A DNA stretch of 64,000 nt. It comes from Pseudophaeomoniella oleicola (Eukaryota > Ascomycota > Eurotiomycetes > Phaeomoniellales > Phaeomoniellaceae). The translations under genes and the position numbers were made by a program. A model generated the notes under the pieces. It had not been told where the DNA came from and searched no databases. It saw only the letters and a program-made list of their open reading frames with translations. The stretch spans positions 310,001 to 374,000 of the forward strand of contig QWDQ01000007.1 of the NCBI GenBank assembly GCA_003868215.1, read 5' to 3'. Below, in pieces: positions 35,185 to 48,127 of the stretch. How positions within the stretch are numbered: the stretch's first letter is position 1; each line of letters begins with the position of its first letter.

Positions 35185-36836
35185 GGTATCTGGCGGAAGG
35201 TGATGGCGTTGCGACGACAGACCAATAGACTAGGCTGGCTAGTGAACGGGGGTCCACGCGTGCTGATGTGATGTCAAATCAATCCAATCACTCCTGCAGG
35301 CGGGGGATGAACCGGCGAGATAAGCAAAAGGCGAAATATAATCGACAGGGAATAATATGCTGATTGCTGACAATACCAAGATCCAACACAATGCGCTATT
35401 TTGCCGAGAAGACTTGAGTTATTGTAATTTCGTGAAGACCTCCCGGGAGGGTTTCAATTGTCAGTCTTCGGCGATACTATGACGCTGCTCTCAATGCGCC
35501 AAATAGCGGTTGCCGGCGGAATGATGTGCGTGTCCCGCTTAAGTTCCAACGCCGGAGGCAGTAAAGTTTAGGCGACTAGGACCGAATCGCACGCCTGGAA
35601 CCTGGAAGCTGGAACTTGGAACTGTGGGCACTTGAACTCTGCTTAACGATCGTTCGAGGATGGACGCCAAAATTGAGATGAAGATATCCAGTACAGCTCT
35701 TTTGCGACAATAAGAGCCCAATACTGTCTGATGGGAGTGCTTTTCTTGGTGATATATTTACCTAGTAATAGACCGTTCAAATGAGAAGAAGCCAAGGAGA
35801 AATTGATGAAAGACTGATTAAATGTATAATAGACGAAAGTTCTGTCCGGAGCTAATCCAAAGAGAAGTTCGAGCGCACAGCACCCTACGAAGAGAATGTA
35901 TATGATGCAGAATCAAGTAATCAAAGAAGCTGGACCTGAGGGAGAACATTCGAGCGTACCATCGAGCTTCTTTTCAAGCCTGCCGAGCATGAGCGCCGCA
36001 TCTAGGGGGTTATCGACTGGAGATGCGCGAGGTGCAGCGCTCAGGCAGGGGTCACATGTAACGATGTGCCTAATAACGGTGATAAGCATATGTCAAGCAT
36101 TGTTGCCTTGCGATTAAATCTGTCCTATGACAAGCATATCTACGCGCTGCTCATGACTCGAGACTTGAAATCTTAGTAAGATAATCTTGTGGTTGGTGCT
36201 GTGTTTGAGGTCGGCTTGGAACGGTCCCTGGCAGATACCCCAGAAGATCAAACGTCGTCTGAGGTGCTGGCGAAATGTCCAACCACATCAAGCGAGGACC
36301 TTGACCATCAGATAACACTGCCAAACAAGTGCTACAGCAGGGTTGACATCGCAAGACTATCTTCGTTTCTTGCCATAATGTGGAGTTCCGATGTCTCGAG
36401 ATTGTGAAACGGCTGCAGGGATGTCGCTCTGCCCCACCCGAGGTGCAACCTGATCAGTCTCAGACTGCACAACCTGGGACATCTTTCCCAATACTCTCTG
36501 ATATGCCGAGATGCTCAAATGGGCCATACCCACGGCCGACACATGGGGGCCCCTAGTCCAAGTATCTGCTACATTGCCAAGCCTCCAGTACCGATGGCTT
36601 GTGCCAAGGTTGCCTATGACTTCCATGTACGTAGTAGGACACTCTTAGGAGAGTGGCCGGGCCATGTCCTGATTTCTAGTGGGCGTATGAGCGGCAACCC
36701 GGCTGGCAAGGCGGCGGAAGGGAAACCCGTGCCGCAGAACTCGCCAGCAGTATCCTGGCGTTACGTTGCAGCACGCGAATGCAGCTCTTGCTCACCGAGG
36801 TATTCTCCATTGCCTCGTGCTTGAAGCCAAGGCTTC
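35185..36836. other. Intergenic, no supported gene
   Basis: About 1.65 kb containing the NAD kinase upstream region and the RRP46 3' flank. Only short unsupported open frames on both strands. Confidence 0.5.
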
Positions 36837-37634
36837 TCACCCGTCCCTCCACCTGTTATCTGCTTCCAATCTGCTTCCAACAACATCTCTTACACCATCA
36901 ATCAGCCCGAGCTCTTCCAGCTCTTTCCCGTCAACAGCCATTTTGTCTCCAGCTTCGACTCCCATACAGATTTCCTTCGCGACAGCTTCTACACCCTCCC
37001 ATTGAGTAATGGTGAACGAACCTTCGCTTTCCGCTAGCAGCAATTCGCCCTTTGAGGAAAACGCAAAAACATGTGTACTTTGTGCGCGCTCAAAAGAGGC
37101 ATTGCCGGGTTGTATGAAATGGTTTGTCGTATCGTCGAGTTGAAGAAGTGTAGACGCGAACGTGCATCGCATTGGCACACCAGCATCTATGAGTGCAAGA
37201 CATGTGGCATTAAGTAGAGCTGGGAGTATGGTGAGGTACTGCATATAGGATTGAGGATTAGTGTTATGCGGTCAAGGCTGATTAGTTGGACTCACGTCAC
37301 TTCGATGTCCCTTTCGCTTTTCTCTTAGTCCATCTTTTATCACCTGTAGAGTGATTTGTATGGCAGTCCGCGGCCAGAGTCGTGCCAGGATGACATTCTT
37401 TAACAGTCCATGGACTAGACCCTCTAGGTGACGCTCCCGGATCATTCCAACTCCATGATTTGGGCGCACGTGGACATCAATAAAGGCCTCGTTTGGGAGC
37501 TCATCGCGACGTTGGACATCGACCGGACCATTAACAGAGCACAGAACTTCTTGCGCAAGTTTCGTAGAAACATGATGCGCCGATCCAGTCGATCGATGTA
37601 GAGTGTGTAGTTGGGAATCTACCAGGGCAGCCAT
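36837..37634 (-). CDS. RRP46: Exosome core subunit Rrp46 (RNase PH fold)
   Basis: Two exons (37634-37296 and 37238-36837) give a 246-aa RNase PH-like protein. Conserved pieces are TGSAHHVSTKLAQEVLCSVNGPVDVQRRDE, then VHVRPNHGVGMIRERHLEGLV, and LLNATCLALIDAGVPMRCTF. These match Rrp46, a structural subunit of the six-member exosome ring in nucleus and cytoplasm. As in other eukaryotic ring subunits it is expected to be catalytically inactive. The length is close to yeast Rrp46. The start at MAALVDSQLHTL fits the family; a longer in-frame extension to 37718 is probably 5' UTR. Confidence 0.9.
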
Positions 37635-38063
37635 GGTTAGGGATGAGATTGTAAAGAGAAGTAAAGAGAAGCTCGAAGAATGTAGTGACACTGCCTTATC
37701 ATTTGTTCCCTTTGTCAACTGTCACCTACTCGCTCTCGAAATACCACCGACCTCCTCTGGTACCTGGACAAATAAATTCGGAGATCCACGAACTTTTTTC
37801 TATGAGATGCTCTTCCCCATACAATGTGGGGAAGCATTGGAGTACTACGTACCTTGCGAGCTTGGAAGGCAGGTAGGTATTCACAAGTACAACGTGATGT
37901 TTGTCCATCTTTCCTTTTATTACCATAATTAACTAAGGTACTAGCTACCTGGGTACCCATAGCCATCTCAACGCATAACCACAAAATCTGTGTTAGCCAC
38001 CATTGTCTTGCATGGTGTCATACGTATATTGCGTCCATATGGCGCTGCTTCCGCCTGGAGATA
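37635..38063. other. Short intergenic region
   Basis: About 430 bp between the start of RRP46 and the end of the guanine deaminase gene, both on the minus strand. No gene seen. Confidence 0.5.
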
Positions 38064-39584
38064 TCAAGGCTCTGACTTCGAATGGACCAGTCGTCCTCCG
38101 ACCCAGACCATTCTTGTATTCCGATCATCCCCCCCGAAAACCCACTTTGCTATCCGATCCTCCTGGCTTTCCCATCCAAATATCTGGACATTACTCTCAC
38201 TATCCACAGTGTTTTGTTTATTCTCATCGGGGACCTTATGCAGTCGTATGAGCTGTGCGTCCCATTGCATGCCAACCTCGAAGGCACCCAGTTTGTCTTT
38301 CCAGCCCACCAATTCGGCACCCCCTCTGGTCGCCAACCAAAGCGCCTCCTCAAACGTGAGCTTGAGGTGATCATCTTCCTTCGATTGCGCCAAGAGTCGG
38401 CTGACCAGAACGGCATGCCTTACTACCTCCAATAGGCTGGGGCTGTAACCACCCGAGATATCCGTTCCAAGACCAACGGTGATCCCTGCGTCAAGGAGTG
38501 TCCGGACTGGGCAAATCCCCGAACCCAAGGCTGAGTTGCTTGTTGGACAATGGGAAATCTTTGCCTTGTGTTGAGCGATGAGTTCCTGTTCTTCCTGTGA
38601 AAGGTGTATCGCGTGGGCTAGGATACTTCTCTCCGTGAGAAGTCCCATCTCGTCATATATGTGAGTGTATGACTTTGAGTTCGGCCATACTTTATGCACA
38701 AGCTTGATCTCGTCTTTGTTCTCGGACAAATGCGTCTGCACACGATAATTATGGGCTTCCGAAAGATCTGCAAGTTCTTGCAGGAATGGCCCAGTGCAGG
38801 ATATACATGAGCTTGGTGTCAAGATTGGAACAATGTGATGTCCGTGAGGATCCAGAGATTCTATGTGGCTGATGACAGCCTTTGTGGCTTCTATGGCCTT
38901 CGGATGTGGCTCATCATGATAGTATTCCGTTAAGGTACTTTGACTGTCCATACAGACACGTCCAATCAAAGCACGTTGGCCTTTGGCCTTGCAGATGGAG
39001 GCCAGAACATTTGTCGACGCAACGTGTATCGTGGCATAATAAGATGCAGTCGTTGTCCCGTTCGCGAGCGTCCTATCGACGCATGTTGAATAGACCCGAC
39101 GTGCCTTCTCGACATCGGCAAGAGATGCCTCCATCGGAAAAGTGTAGGTCTTTAGCCAATCAAGCAATGTGGTCTTTCCGAATATGCCTGCATTGGGATA
39201 TTGAGGAGCATGAATATGCGTGTCTGCAAGGATATAGCCGACGATTAGTGAAACATGTTGAACATTGCGAGTCCGCCGTGACTCTCAAAGATATTTCATT
39301 TTTCTTTTCACATGAAGATCCGGACGGAAGAACCTACCAATGAAACCCGGGAAAAAGAACTCATTGTCGTCGGTCTCGAATACTTGGACCAACCCCAAAT
39401 CCCAGCCGAGTTGGTCGCATATTCCACCTAGCTCCCCTACAGGTAGGTCATCTTCAGGAACGAAAGCTCTAATCACCCCTTCGTAGTTGACACAAAGATA
39501 ACCCCGTCTTTGTGACAGGGTTGCTGGTGTGTCGCAATGAACGAAGGTGCCATGGTAGATCGAAGGCGCCACTCTCGACACCAT
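38064..39584 (-). CDS. Guanine deaminase (Gud1-type)
   Basis: Predicted 468-aa amidohydrolase converting guanine to xanthine in purine salvage. Exons: 39584-39338 and 39223-38064, with a 114-nt intron that splits the Asp codon of the metal-binding motif DTHIHAPQ (residues 83-90). Further motifs: KTYTFPMEASLADVEKARRVY, HLSENKDEIKLV (metal/substrate His), SNSALGSGICPVRTLLDAG, and GLGTDISGGYSPSLLEVVRHA (metal Asp). The length fits the family. It is divergent from the phenol 2-monooxygenase-like gene, but I see no biochemical link. Confidence 0.94.
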
Positions 39585-40582
39585 TATGATTACGCAATCA
39601 CTGAAGGTAGAAGGAGAGGTATATCCAACAATGAAAGTTATAAATGAGGGAAAAGGGTGATTCCCAGTATTGTGATCAGCTCAAGCGGTTGCGATTTGAA
39701 GATGAGGGCTTGAGCAGCTTACGTAGGTAGTTTAGTACAAACAGACGTGACAAGTCGGCCGGACATTTGTATGGAAGCCTAGAGCATTCTTGTTATAGCC
39801 ATAAATAGACGGTGACCCCGATAGATACAGCGAGGGAGCAGACACTGCTACTGCATAGGTTGGTACCTACGAACATGGGCTAAACATTAGTGGTGTGATT
39901 ACTCCAGACAGGCTAGAGTACGCGGGCTGAGTCAGGCGTTCTAGATTGCCCTTGTTGGGGTTGGAGGAAGTCCATGTCATTGGGGAACCGTCCTCGCCGT
40001 CCCAAAGATCATGGAGATATTCGACGGGCGGTAACAGTAATAAGTCATGATTCGTACAGTATATTCTTAAGTCCCAACCCAGGCCATATCACATTGACCT
40101 CTGCCCACTGTTGCCATACGCCAACTACATAGTCCGAATTGTCTCCCGAGGTCGGCTCCCCTTTTTCGTCAAATACCCCAGTAATTACCCCGTAACCAGT
40201 ACCCCGTAACCAGTAACCCCACGGCCCACGGCCCACGCGGCTGGAGCACTCGGATAATCCAATACGTAGTGTACGTAGCACTTCATATATCATATCTACA
40301 GTAGGGACGGCTTTGGATGACCTACTGTTCCCATCTAGTAAGATTAGTGTACACTTCTGACGATTCCAAATCATGGCCATTCACTTTCACATCGGCTCAG
40401 CCGCCGTATGTCCATACTCGAACCTGGTGGGATCGCGCTCTTTTTCAGTACATCTTTGCATCGCGACGGGTAAGTCTCACTTTTCGCGCTACATGTGATT
40501 CTAAGGTAAGAGGAATATTGAAACAATACTTATCCTTCCTGCTGCTGTCACTTATGCCACTGATTCCTGTCATACCGCCATC
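39585..40582. other. Divergent intergenic region
   Basis: About 1 kb between divergent genes. It contains two tandem copies of a 14-base unit (ACCCCGTAACCAGT at 40187-40200 and 40201-40214) followed by two copies of ACGGCCC. No gene supported. Confidence 0.5.
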
Positions 40583-42743
40583 ATGGTAGAATACACAGAC
40601 GTTCTCATTTGCGGTTCGGGCTCAGCTGGGCTCATGGCAGCCCTGTACCTAGCCCGCTGTGGAATTGACTCATTCAAAGTCCTCGAACGTCGACCTGGTC
40701 CCATGAAAATGGGACAGGCAGATGGAGTCCAATGCCGTACCGTCGAGATTTTTGAAAGCTTCGGGCTCTCAGAGGAAGTCATCCGGGAGGCATATCATAT
40801 CTTGGAGGTCGTATTTTGGGATGCTGACGAGAACGGTGGAATTCGTCGAACTGGAAGGACGATAGACACCAAGCCAGGTCTCAGTCACATGCCACATGTG
40901 ATCTTGAACCAAGCCCGCATGCATGAGTTACTCATCGAGGCTGCGAGAGACTTCGGCGGGAAAGAAGTGCAGTATGGGTGGGAAATCAAAGCCATGGAAT
41001 TGGATATGGCATTGGTAGGTGATCCCGACGCATACTGCGCTACAGTGAGCGCGGAGAAGGATGGTAAAGAAGAGCTGTTCAAGGCTAAATACGTGCTTGT
41101 AAGTGACTTTACTGAATAGTAACGCAGTAGAAGCAATGATCTGACGGATGCAAGGCTTGCGATGGAGCACACAGTGTTATCCGCAGATCTCTCGGCTTTC
41201 AGATGGTTGGGGACAGCACGGACGCAGTCTGGGGTGTGATGGACATATACCCACGAACGACATTCCCGGACATTAGAAGAAAGACCACCATCCGATCAAA
41301 TGCAGGAAACCTTCTGATCATTCCTCGGGAAGGAGGTTCACTCGTTCGTTTCTACATCGAACTTCCCTATGGTACTATCGCCAAGGATGTCAGACTCGAA
41401 CACTTGCAAGAAGCTGCTCGGCGTGTCTTCCAGCCGTACACGATGGAGATCATCGAAACGGCTTGGTGGTCCGCCTATTCAATCGGGCAACGCCTCGCCA
41501 GTCATTTCCACAAGTCATACCGCGCTTTCCTCACAGGGGATGCATGCCATACTCACAGTCCGAAAGCAGGCCAAGGCATGAACGTTAGCATGCAAGATGG
41601 TTACAATATCGGCTGGAAGCTGGCACATAGTCTACGTGGCCAAGCGCATCCGAAGCTCCTGGAGACGTACGTGCTTGAACGCCAAAAGGTTGCCGCCAAT
41701 CTCATCGACTTCGACCGCCACTTCACGAAGATGTGGTCATCAAAAGAGGCTGTGACGGCAGAAGCGTTTAGCGAAACGTTCAGACAATCGGCATTGTTCA
41801 CAGCTGGTCTAACCGCAACGTATGATGACTCGAACATTACGAAGGGTGAGCAGAGCGCTCAACACCTTGCGAAGAATATAGTGGTCGGTATGCGATTCCC
41901 CAGCGCACAGGTTGTGAGATTCTGCGATGCGAAGACAATGCAGTTGCAGAGAGCAGTGCAGTCTGACGGACGTTGGAGAATCATTGTTTTCTCCGGAGAT
42001 ATCAACGACGAGTTGGCCGCGTCTCGACTGAAGGAGGTATGCATAAAATCAAATTATCTACCAGTTATACACCAAGGCAACTAACTCCTCGCTTTTCCAG
42101 CTCGCAGCATTCCTGTCATCCACCGTCAGCTTCATACATACCAATTTCTCACCTCCGCAAAAATCGCAGCAGCTCCCCTGCCCAATCGACATCGACATGG
42201 ACACCAACACCAACACCGACTCCTTTATCGAACCCCTCCTAATCCTCCACACCTCCCTTCAAGCCCTTCACCAAGACCAAATCCCCTCTTACTTCTGTCC
42301 CATGACCGGCAAACACAAGATACGAGGTTCGTTCCGTTCCTGTTCCCGTTCCCCCTCTCCTCTCTGTCTCAAGCTCCTAACAGCTCCTTCCACGCCTCTC
42401 ACAGATCTTCATAAAACCTACCTAGACACCGAAAGCTACACCGCCGGCCACGGCCAAGCATACGAAACGTATGGAATCGATCCGCACGTCGGAGCCGTCG
42501 TCATCGTGAGACCGGACCAATGTAAGAATCGCTCTTTCCTTTCTTCTTTATCCTTCCCCTCTTTCCCCCCTTTTCAGCCAAAGAAGAGAAATAGTATATA
42601 GCTGACACATTTTCTCTCTCGCTCCACAAACAGATGTATCAATGGTCCTCGAGATTGAAAACCACGAAGCGATCGCCGAATTCTTTAGAGGGGTTGTTGG
42701 ACAAAGAAGGATAGAAAGAAGAATTATTACGCATCAAGGATGA
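40583..42743 (+). CDS. Phenol 2-monooxygenase-like FAD-dependent hydroxylase
   Basis: Predicted 616-aa flavoprotein monooxygenase of the phenol hydroxylase/PheA family, which hydroxylates aromatic rings with NAD(P)H and O2. Five exons: 40583-41098, 41155-42036, 42101-42326, 42405-42521 and 42634-42743; all joins keep frame. FAD-binding GSGSAG at residues 10-15 and the FAD ribityl-binding GDACHTHSPKAGQGMN near 300 are clear; ACDGAHS lies near 173. The C-terminal third is the thioredoxin-like phenol hydroxylase domain (SDGRWRIIVFSGD ... DPHVGAVVIVRPDQYVSM). No signal peptide. The true substrate is unknown; the family covers many phenolic and secondary-metabolite substrates, and no pathway neighbours are present. 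Confidence 0.93.
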
Positions 42744-43037
42744 ATGGGGATATGACGTTACAAGGAAGTCGTCAGAAATGGGATTTAGGATCTTTGAAAG
42801 TGTTATTCGAATGGCTGGATGGGCGTATACTGCTCTATCTAGTAGAGATCTAGCTACCTTAGGTAGTTGAGGCTTTACAGGGTCCCGGTACGTTCGTAAA
42901 CCCCTAGCTAATGTTACACGGAAAGAAATTTCCCTTGCTCTCTAGAAAAACAGAACAGGAAGAACACCTCTTTTGGTGCCGTAAGATCATAACTCATTGT
43001 TCGCTCATCTCGCAGTCCGAAAAAACCGTGGCTGGAA

Positions 43038-45203
43038 TCAAGTACTCCTGAAACTGTAAACTCTCACTTCGCCGTCCTCACCGCCACTGGCCAATCCCCA
43101 ATCTCCAAGAGCAACGCAGGTGACAGGTCCTCGGTGACCTGTGAGGGTCATGTCGCATTTTCCGGTCCTCGGGTCCCAAACTTTCACCATTCCATCCTCG
43201 GCACCGGATACTAAGCGAAGGGTGTCCGCGGCCAATGTCCACACACCTTCGACATGTCCCCAGAAAGTACGTATGCAACGTCCAGTGATGGTATCCCACA
43301 ATCTGATCGTGTTGTCGAGCGCACCAGTGAGCATATATTTTGGTGGAAGAGCACGCTCAGAATCCTCTGCAATAGAAGCAGTGTCTCCGAAAGAACGAGA
43401 ACTTGAGTTGGAGATCACACGATGCAGAAGCGGGGGGATTTCTGCCGTCGTGCTTCGAGGACTCCCACCATCTTCGGACTGTGATGAATCTGCAATATGA
43501 TTGAGCTCGTCTTCATCAAGTTCAAATTCTCGCGGTAAGGGAAGTACTTGTTGGACCTGCCCAACGTGACCCTTGAACACTCGAATGACAGCTCGTGTAT
43601 CAAGGTCCCACAGACGTACTGTACAATCGTCTGACGCCGAGAAGACTGTGCGAGAAGGAGTATCAATCTTGACGGAATTGACCCACTCCTTGTGGCCAGT
43701 GAGAGAAAACACAGTCTTGTCCTGAAAATTCCAGATCTTGACCTTTTGGTCAGTTGAGCCAGATGCAAGAATGTTCCCATCAAAATGAAGGCCTATAACA
43801 CCACCCTCGTGACCATGATATTGGGAAATGCATTCCCCGGTTCGCCAATTCCACACACGAATGGTATTGTCCAAGCTTCCGGATATAAGTTTTGTGTCGT
43901 CAAACTGCAGACATCGGATACCTTTCTCATGGCCATGTAATGTGCGTATTTCTTCGCCCGTCTCCAGGTCCCAGATTTTGATTTTGGCGTCGTACGAACC
44001 GGTCGCAAGTATGTTATCGAGAAATTGGAGGCACATGACGCCATTTGTGTGACCTTTAAATACCTTCAGCTTGTACCTCCCATACTTCCAGTTGGTGCCA
44101 ACTTTGAACCGGTCTTTATACACATCTTTCCAAGGTCGCGTCTTCCGGAGATAATCGCTCTCTGTACGCGTTGGAGCAGGTCGTTTCCTGGCCAATGGCA
44201 GCGCCAGAGCATCTTCATGACCATCAGTGGCCCTTTCCGATTGAGCGTCACCATCCACAATGGTTTGTTGTTCTCCAGGCGGAGATGTATTGGGCGACCA
44301 CTCGTCGAGACCACGAGCGGTTGCGCGCAATTGTATTTGTCTCTTCGTCGCCCTTAAGCGTTTCCTCTCCAGAAGGGGTAATCCCCAACCGCATCTTGTG
44401 CACTTGCGATCTATATGCTGCTCGCACATTCGATGCCATACTACGTCATCGTCCGCTAACTGCCGCCACCTGCGAGACACTTGCGCAGCCTTGCAGAGTG
44501 AGGTAGTGTCGAGATAACAAAGGATTCTGTACGAGATCTCGGTAGGCAAAGCGGAGAGGAAGTCGATTCGAATCAGGTCTTTGACGTTTGCTGAAAGGTA
44601 GGAGAGCTGAGAGAAGCAACATTGAGCGAGAATTCCCCGCAGCATGAGATTGCGATGCTTGGAAGGGGCGGCAGAGAAAAGTGACCACACATGAGCGATA
44701 CCCTGACGATCCTCTTGTGGGAGTGTTTCGAGATCCTGCGACTAATGTCAGAAACTTATGCCCTACTTAAATGTGCTATGACTTACCCGCTGCAGTTGGT
44801 CCATAGATGGCTCATCAGCTTGCCTTCTACATTTGAGGTCTGGTCTGTGTCTGTAACAGAAACTGGAGTTTGGATCCCGGGTTGCTCTATCTTGAGGTTG
44901 AGAATGCTTGCCTAACGGGTTATATTGCTCGGGTATGTGCCGAGCGAGGAAAGGTGCGACTGACGATCCCGCATGCTTCGACGTTGATGCAATTGAGATT
45001 GCTCTCTCTTTGTCGATCAATGACTGCTTGTCATGTGCACGGTCGTGTTCTTCGTCGATGGATATGATCTGAGGCGCGTCGAACTCTGGTCCTGTCTGCG
45101 AGCTAGTGAAGACGCCTGAAGAGCGCTGCCTCTTCGCCGTTGGTTCTGGCCAATCCCCATCCATATACGTGGAAGAGCTTTCGGATGTCATGGTCGAAGA
45201 CAT
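43038..45203 (-). CDS. sconB: SconB/Met30-type F-box WD40 ubiquitin-ligase subunit
   Basis: Predicted 704-aa substrate receptor of an SCF ubiquitin ligase; SconB/Met30 controls sulfur metabolite repression by acting on the Cys3/MetR activator. Exons: 45203-44787 and 44735-43038. The N-terminal half includes the family blocks [28 protein letters not shown] and [18 protein letters not shown]. The F box is near 196-240 ([18 protein letters not shown]). Seven WD repeats follow from [13 protein letters not shown], with an acidic/Ser-rich insertion between repeats 5 and 6, usual in this family. The join MDQLQR / [11 protein letters not shown] restores the expected sequence. Likely nuclear and cytosolic. 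Confidence 0.95.
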
Positions 45204-46206
45204 TGGCGTTGACGCAAGGTAGAACAGTCTTCGATCTCGGTCCGAAGCGTAGTATGTGGTCGAGCACTCAGTTATTGACTCGCCTTTGAAAGGTGTGACA
45301 AGTGGCGGCTCGTATGAAATACACAAATGCACTCGAGATCTGCTGCCAGTTGACGTCGGGGTGAAGACCCCCAAAGGATCAAGCAATCTCTCAAAGGCAC
45401 TGTTATCGAACTTGCTGCGTGACAAGGGTGGTAGAGATACGAGTGAGCAGTTGACAATCACTTGGAGTGCACGATGAGTGGCGCTTAAGACGAGCGATGC
45501 GATAAAGCAAAATGACGGATCGGCCGCACAAAGCGGTGAGGAATGGCAGAAAACGTCAGGTTCCACGGTAATGGCGTGACGGGGCAAACCGAATGTCTCC
45601 TCATGAACACCCAAAAGCACGCCATCAACGTCTAGACCCAATCCACCCCTATCGCGACAGCATCACCAAGAAAAAGGGGTCGTGCACATAATGACGTCTC
45701 GTTCCTGAAGCATTTTGAATCTACGTACCTGAGGTCTGCCCCGTCAATCTCCTGTTGCACTATAACTAAGCCTGACGCTCACAGTATAAGAAAGATATAA
45801 GATAAACAGACACACGATAGAACAATGGGACCATAGTGTAACGAATTTACTTCTAACACTCCACCCACTTCTCGTACTAAAGGATCGAAGAGCTGGGGTA
45901 GACACCCTCAAGCCTACATATTTACTCGGATCCGGAGGGTTCCAAACCTAACCTTGCATGGTTTGCTATATTTGGCCCAGAGAAATCACGTCACTTGATT
46001 GATATCTTGCAACAGTCCAACCTTGACTGTGGTTCTGATCTCCTGTCTTACAACCCCTAATCATCGGTTCTTCCACTAGCCGGGGGCCGAAGATGTAGGA
46101 TGCTGGCATATGGTGCAATAAATGCATTGATGTGTTGATTTCCGATCCACTCCACAACTGACAACACCAAACAAGCCGGACAGGAGTGCTCGCTATTTTC
46201 CCAACA
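45204..46206. promoter_or_regulatory. Divergent promoter region, sconB / ATG17
   Basis: About 1 kb between divergent start codons. One site near 45687-45696 (ATGACGTCTC) matches 8 of 10 positions of the Cys3/MetR consensus ATGRYRYCAT and also contains a CRE-like TGACGT core. This would suit a sulfur-regulated sconB, but a single partial match is weak evidence. The long open frame that overlaps part of this region upstream of the sconB start is not coding in my view. Confidence 0.35.
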
Positions 46207-47742
46207 ATGGCATCATCCGCTACCTCTTCGACCGCTTCAGTCTCTGATTCTCACCATTCCTCACAGCCCATCTCCCACTCACCGTCCCCCGATCAACCTA
46301 CAGATGCGGCCAATCTTGATGTCTTGATTGGACATTTGCTGGCGTCCAAACGCTCCTTGAATTCGGTGACACATCTTCACCGCGCCTCTACCATAATATC
46401 CGAAGCCCGAGCGACGCTAGAGTCAACTGCCGTAGTATCCGCTCGTTCTGTGTTCATCCAACGGAACTTAACCTCTCAATTGGGCATACTCGAATCGGTC
46501 CACAGCAAATTAGCATCATTTGTACAGCAGGGCCAGGCAGACTTTGCAGCGTGGCTCAGAGACCTTGACGATGCAGATGCCCAATTAGAGGCCGCCATCA
46601 GCGGGCTACGAAATACGCATGTTGAGCGTGCTTTCAGGCCGGATGAGGAGGGAGAGAAAACGCTCCTCGATTTCGTGGATGAAAATCCGGTCGAGGAGAC
46701 AAGGGAGAGTCTACGTAATGCCATTGATGGCCTGAACGAGGCCATCGGTGTACTGGAACGAGAAAGCGGCCATTTTCACGATGAACTAGCTGATATTAAG
46801 GACGCATTGTCAAGCTCTAGCTCGGGGTCTGGGAAAGCTAATGATTCCATGGACTCATTCAAGGTCAAGCCACCCTCATTAGCTTCCGTCCTCCGTGGCA
46901 TGGAAGAGCATGCTAAAGAAATGGCCCTTGGCCTCGAAAGCCTTGTCAGACACTTTGATCTCTGTGTCACAGCGATCCGACATACCGAGGGCGGCGGTGC
47001 GGCAGCTCAGAACCTGGCTGTTGACTTCCCCGAAGGCCTCGATATGCATGAGCACGCTCTTAATCTACCAGCGCAGTCCATCAGCCCAGAAGAGCACGCC
47101 GAAATGCTCAGCGTACTCCACAATGACGCCCAAGAAGTCGAGGAGGTAGTCATTGAAATTCAAGACCGGATCTCCGAAATGGAAGTCCAACTCTCTCAAA
47201 TCCAGTCCCATCACTCGCAAACTATTGCGAGCTCTACGAGTACCCACACCGCCTTCTCACGGATCGAAAATCTAGCTAAAAACCTACCCCACTACACATC
47301 CCAAATTCCTGTCTTCCTCGCAGCCTGGGAATCCCATGAAACCAGCATTTCTGAATCGCTAATCTCTCTCAATGATCTGGCATCAGTCTACGCCAATTTC
47401 CTAACAGCCTACTCTGGTTTAATTCTCGAAGTAGACCGTCGGAAACGGGTTTCTCATCGCATGCACAGCATCGTACGTAACGCGCAGGCAGAGCTGGAGA
47501 GCCTCCACCAGCAAGATGCGGAGGAGCGGGAGGCCTTCCGCCTGGACATGGGAGATTATCTTCCCAGCGATATATGGCCCGGTCTCGCAGCTCCACCTAC
47601 GACTTGGACGCTCGTCAAGGAAGTCGGTGGCGCTGGGACAGAGGATGCAGACGCAAGCGGTAGTAGCATTCCTGCATTGCCGAAAGAGAGGATCGAGGAG
47701 GCCAAGCGCATGCTGAGAGAAGCGAGCCAGTACATGAAATAG
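46207..47742 (+). CDS. ATG17: Autophagy-related protein 17 (Atg17)
   Basis: Single-exon 511-aa, mostly helical protein. Start chosen at MASSATSS; an upstream GTG in frame is not a likely initiator. It matches the Atg17 family, the curved scaffold that with Atg29 and Atg31 organises the phagophore assembly site and supports Atg1/Atg13. Family-like segments include DVLIGHLLASKRSLNSVTHL, WPGLAAPPTTWTL and a C-terminal RIEEAKRMLREASQYM. Several coiled-coil stretches lie in residues 60-450. Convergent with RIO1. Confidence 0.9.
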   Translation: MASSATSSTASVSDSHHSSQPISHSPSPDQPTDAANLDVLIGHLLASKRSLNSVTHLHRASTIISEARATLESTAVVSARSVFIQRNLTSQLGILESVHSKLASFVQQGQADFAAWLRDLDDADAQLEAAISGLRNTHVERAFRPDEEGEKTLLDFVDENPVEETRESLRNAIDGLNEAIGVLERESGHFHDELADIKDALSSSSSGSGKANDSMDSFKVKPPSLASVLRGMEEHAKEMALGLESLVRHFDLCVTAIRHTEGGGAAAQNLAVDFPEGLDMHEHALNLPAQSISPEEHAEMLSVLHNDAQEVEEVVIEIQDRISEMEVQLSQIQSHHSQTIASSTSTHTAFSRIENLAKNLPHYTSQIPVFLAAWESHETSISESLISLNDLASVYANFLTAYSGLILEVDRRKRVSHRMHSIVRNAQAELESLHQQDAEEREAFRLDMGDYLPSDIWPGLAAPPTTWTLVKEVGGAGTEDADASGSSIPALPKERIEEAKRMLREASQYMK

Positions 47743-48087
47743 TAACCTGTACATTCATCAGAAATTTGATTCTTTCAGCAATTATATCGACAAATTCCCC
47801 GCCTTCGAAATGTAGGGCGTCGTAGTACTCATAACACGGTCAAAGAACAAAGAGTATTGAAGGCCCCTTCGGTATCCGTGCTCTCTTTGGAAGTCATCGC
47901 CGCCGGAAAGTCCAGTATCTTCGACCAACAGAAGCTAAAAAAAGAAGGAAGGGAAAATAAAAACAATCTCAAGAGATGTTTTTTCTTCCCTTTCCATCTT
48001 CTTTCTGTGGTGATGATACTGGATGTAGGGAGGAGGCTCATTTCAAGTGATAGTTATTAAATTTTTGTCTTCATATACCGCAGGGCG

Positions 48088-48127
<40 letters not shown>

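Noticed and set aside
44788-45641. Long open frame of 292 codons upstream of sconB
   Set aside because: Only its last part from the ATG at 45203 is conserved sconB coding; the portion upstream of that looks like leader sequence.
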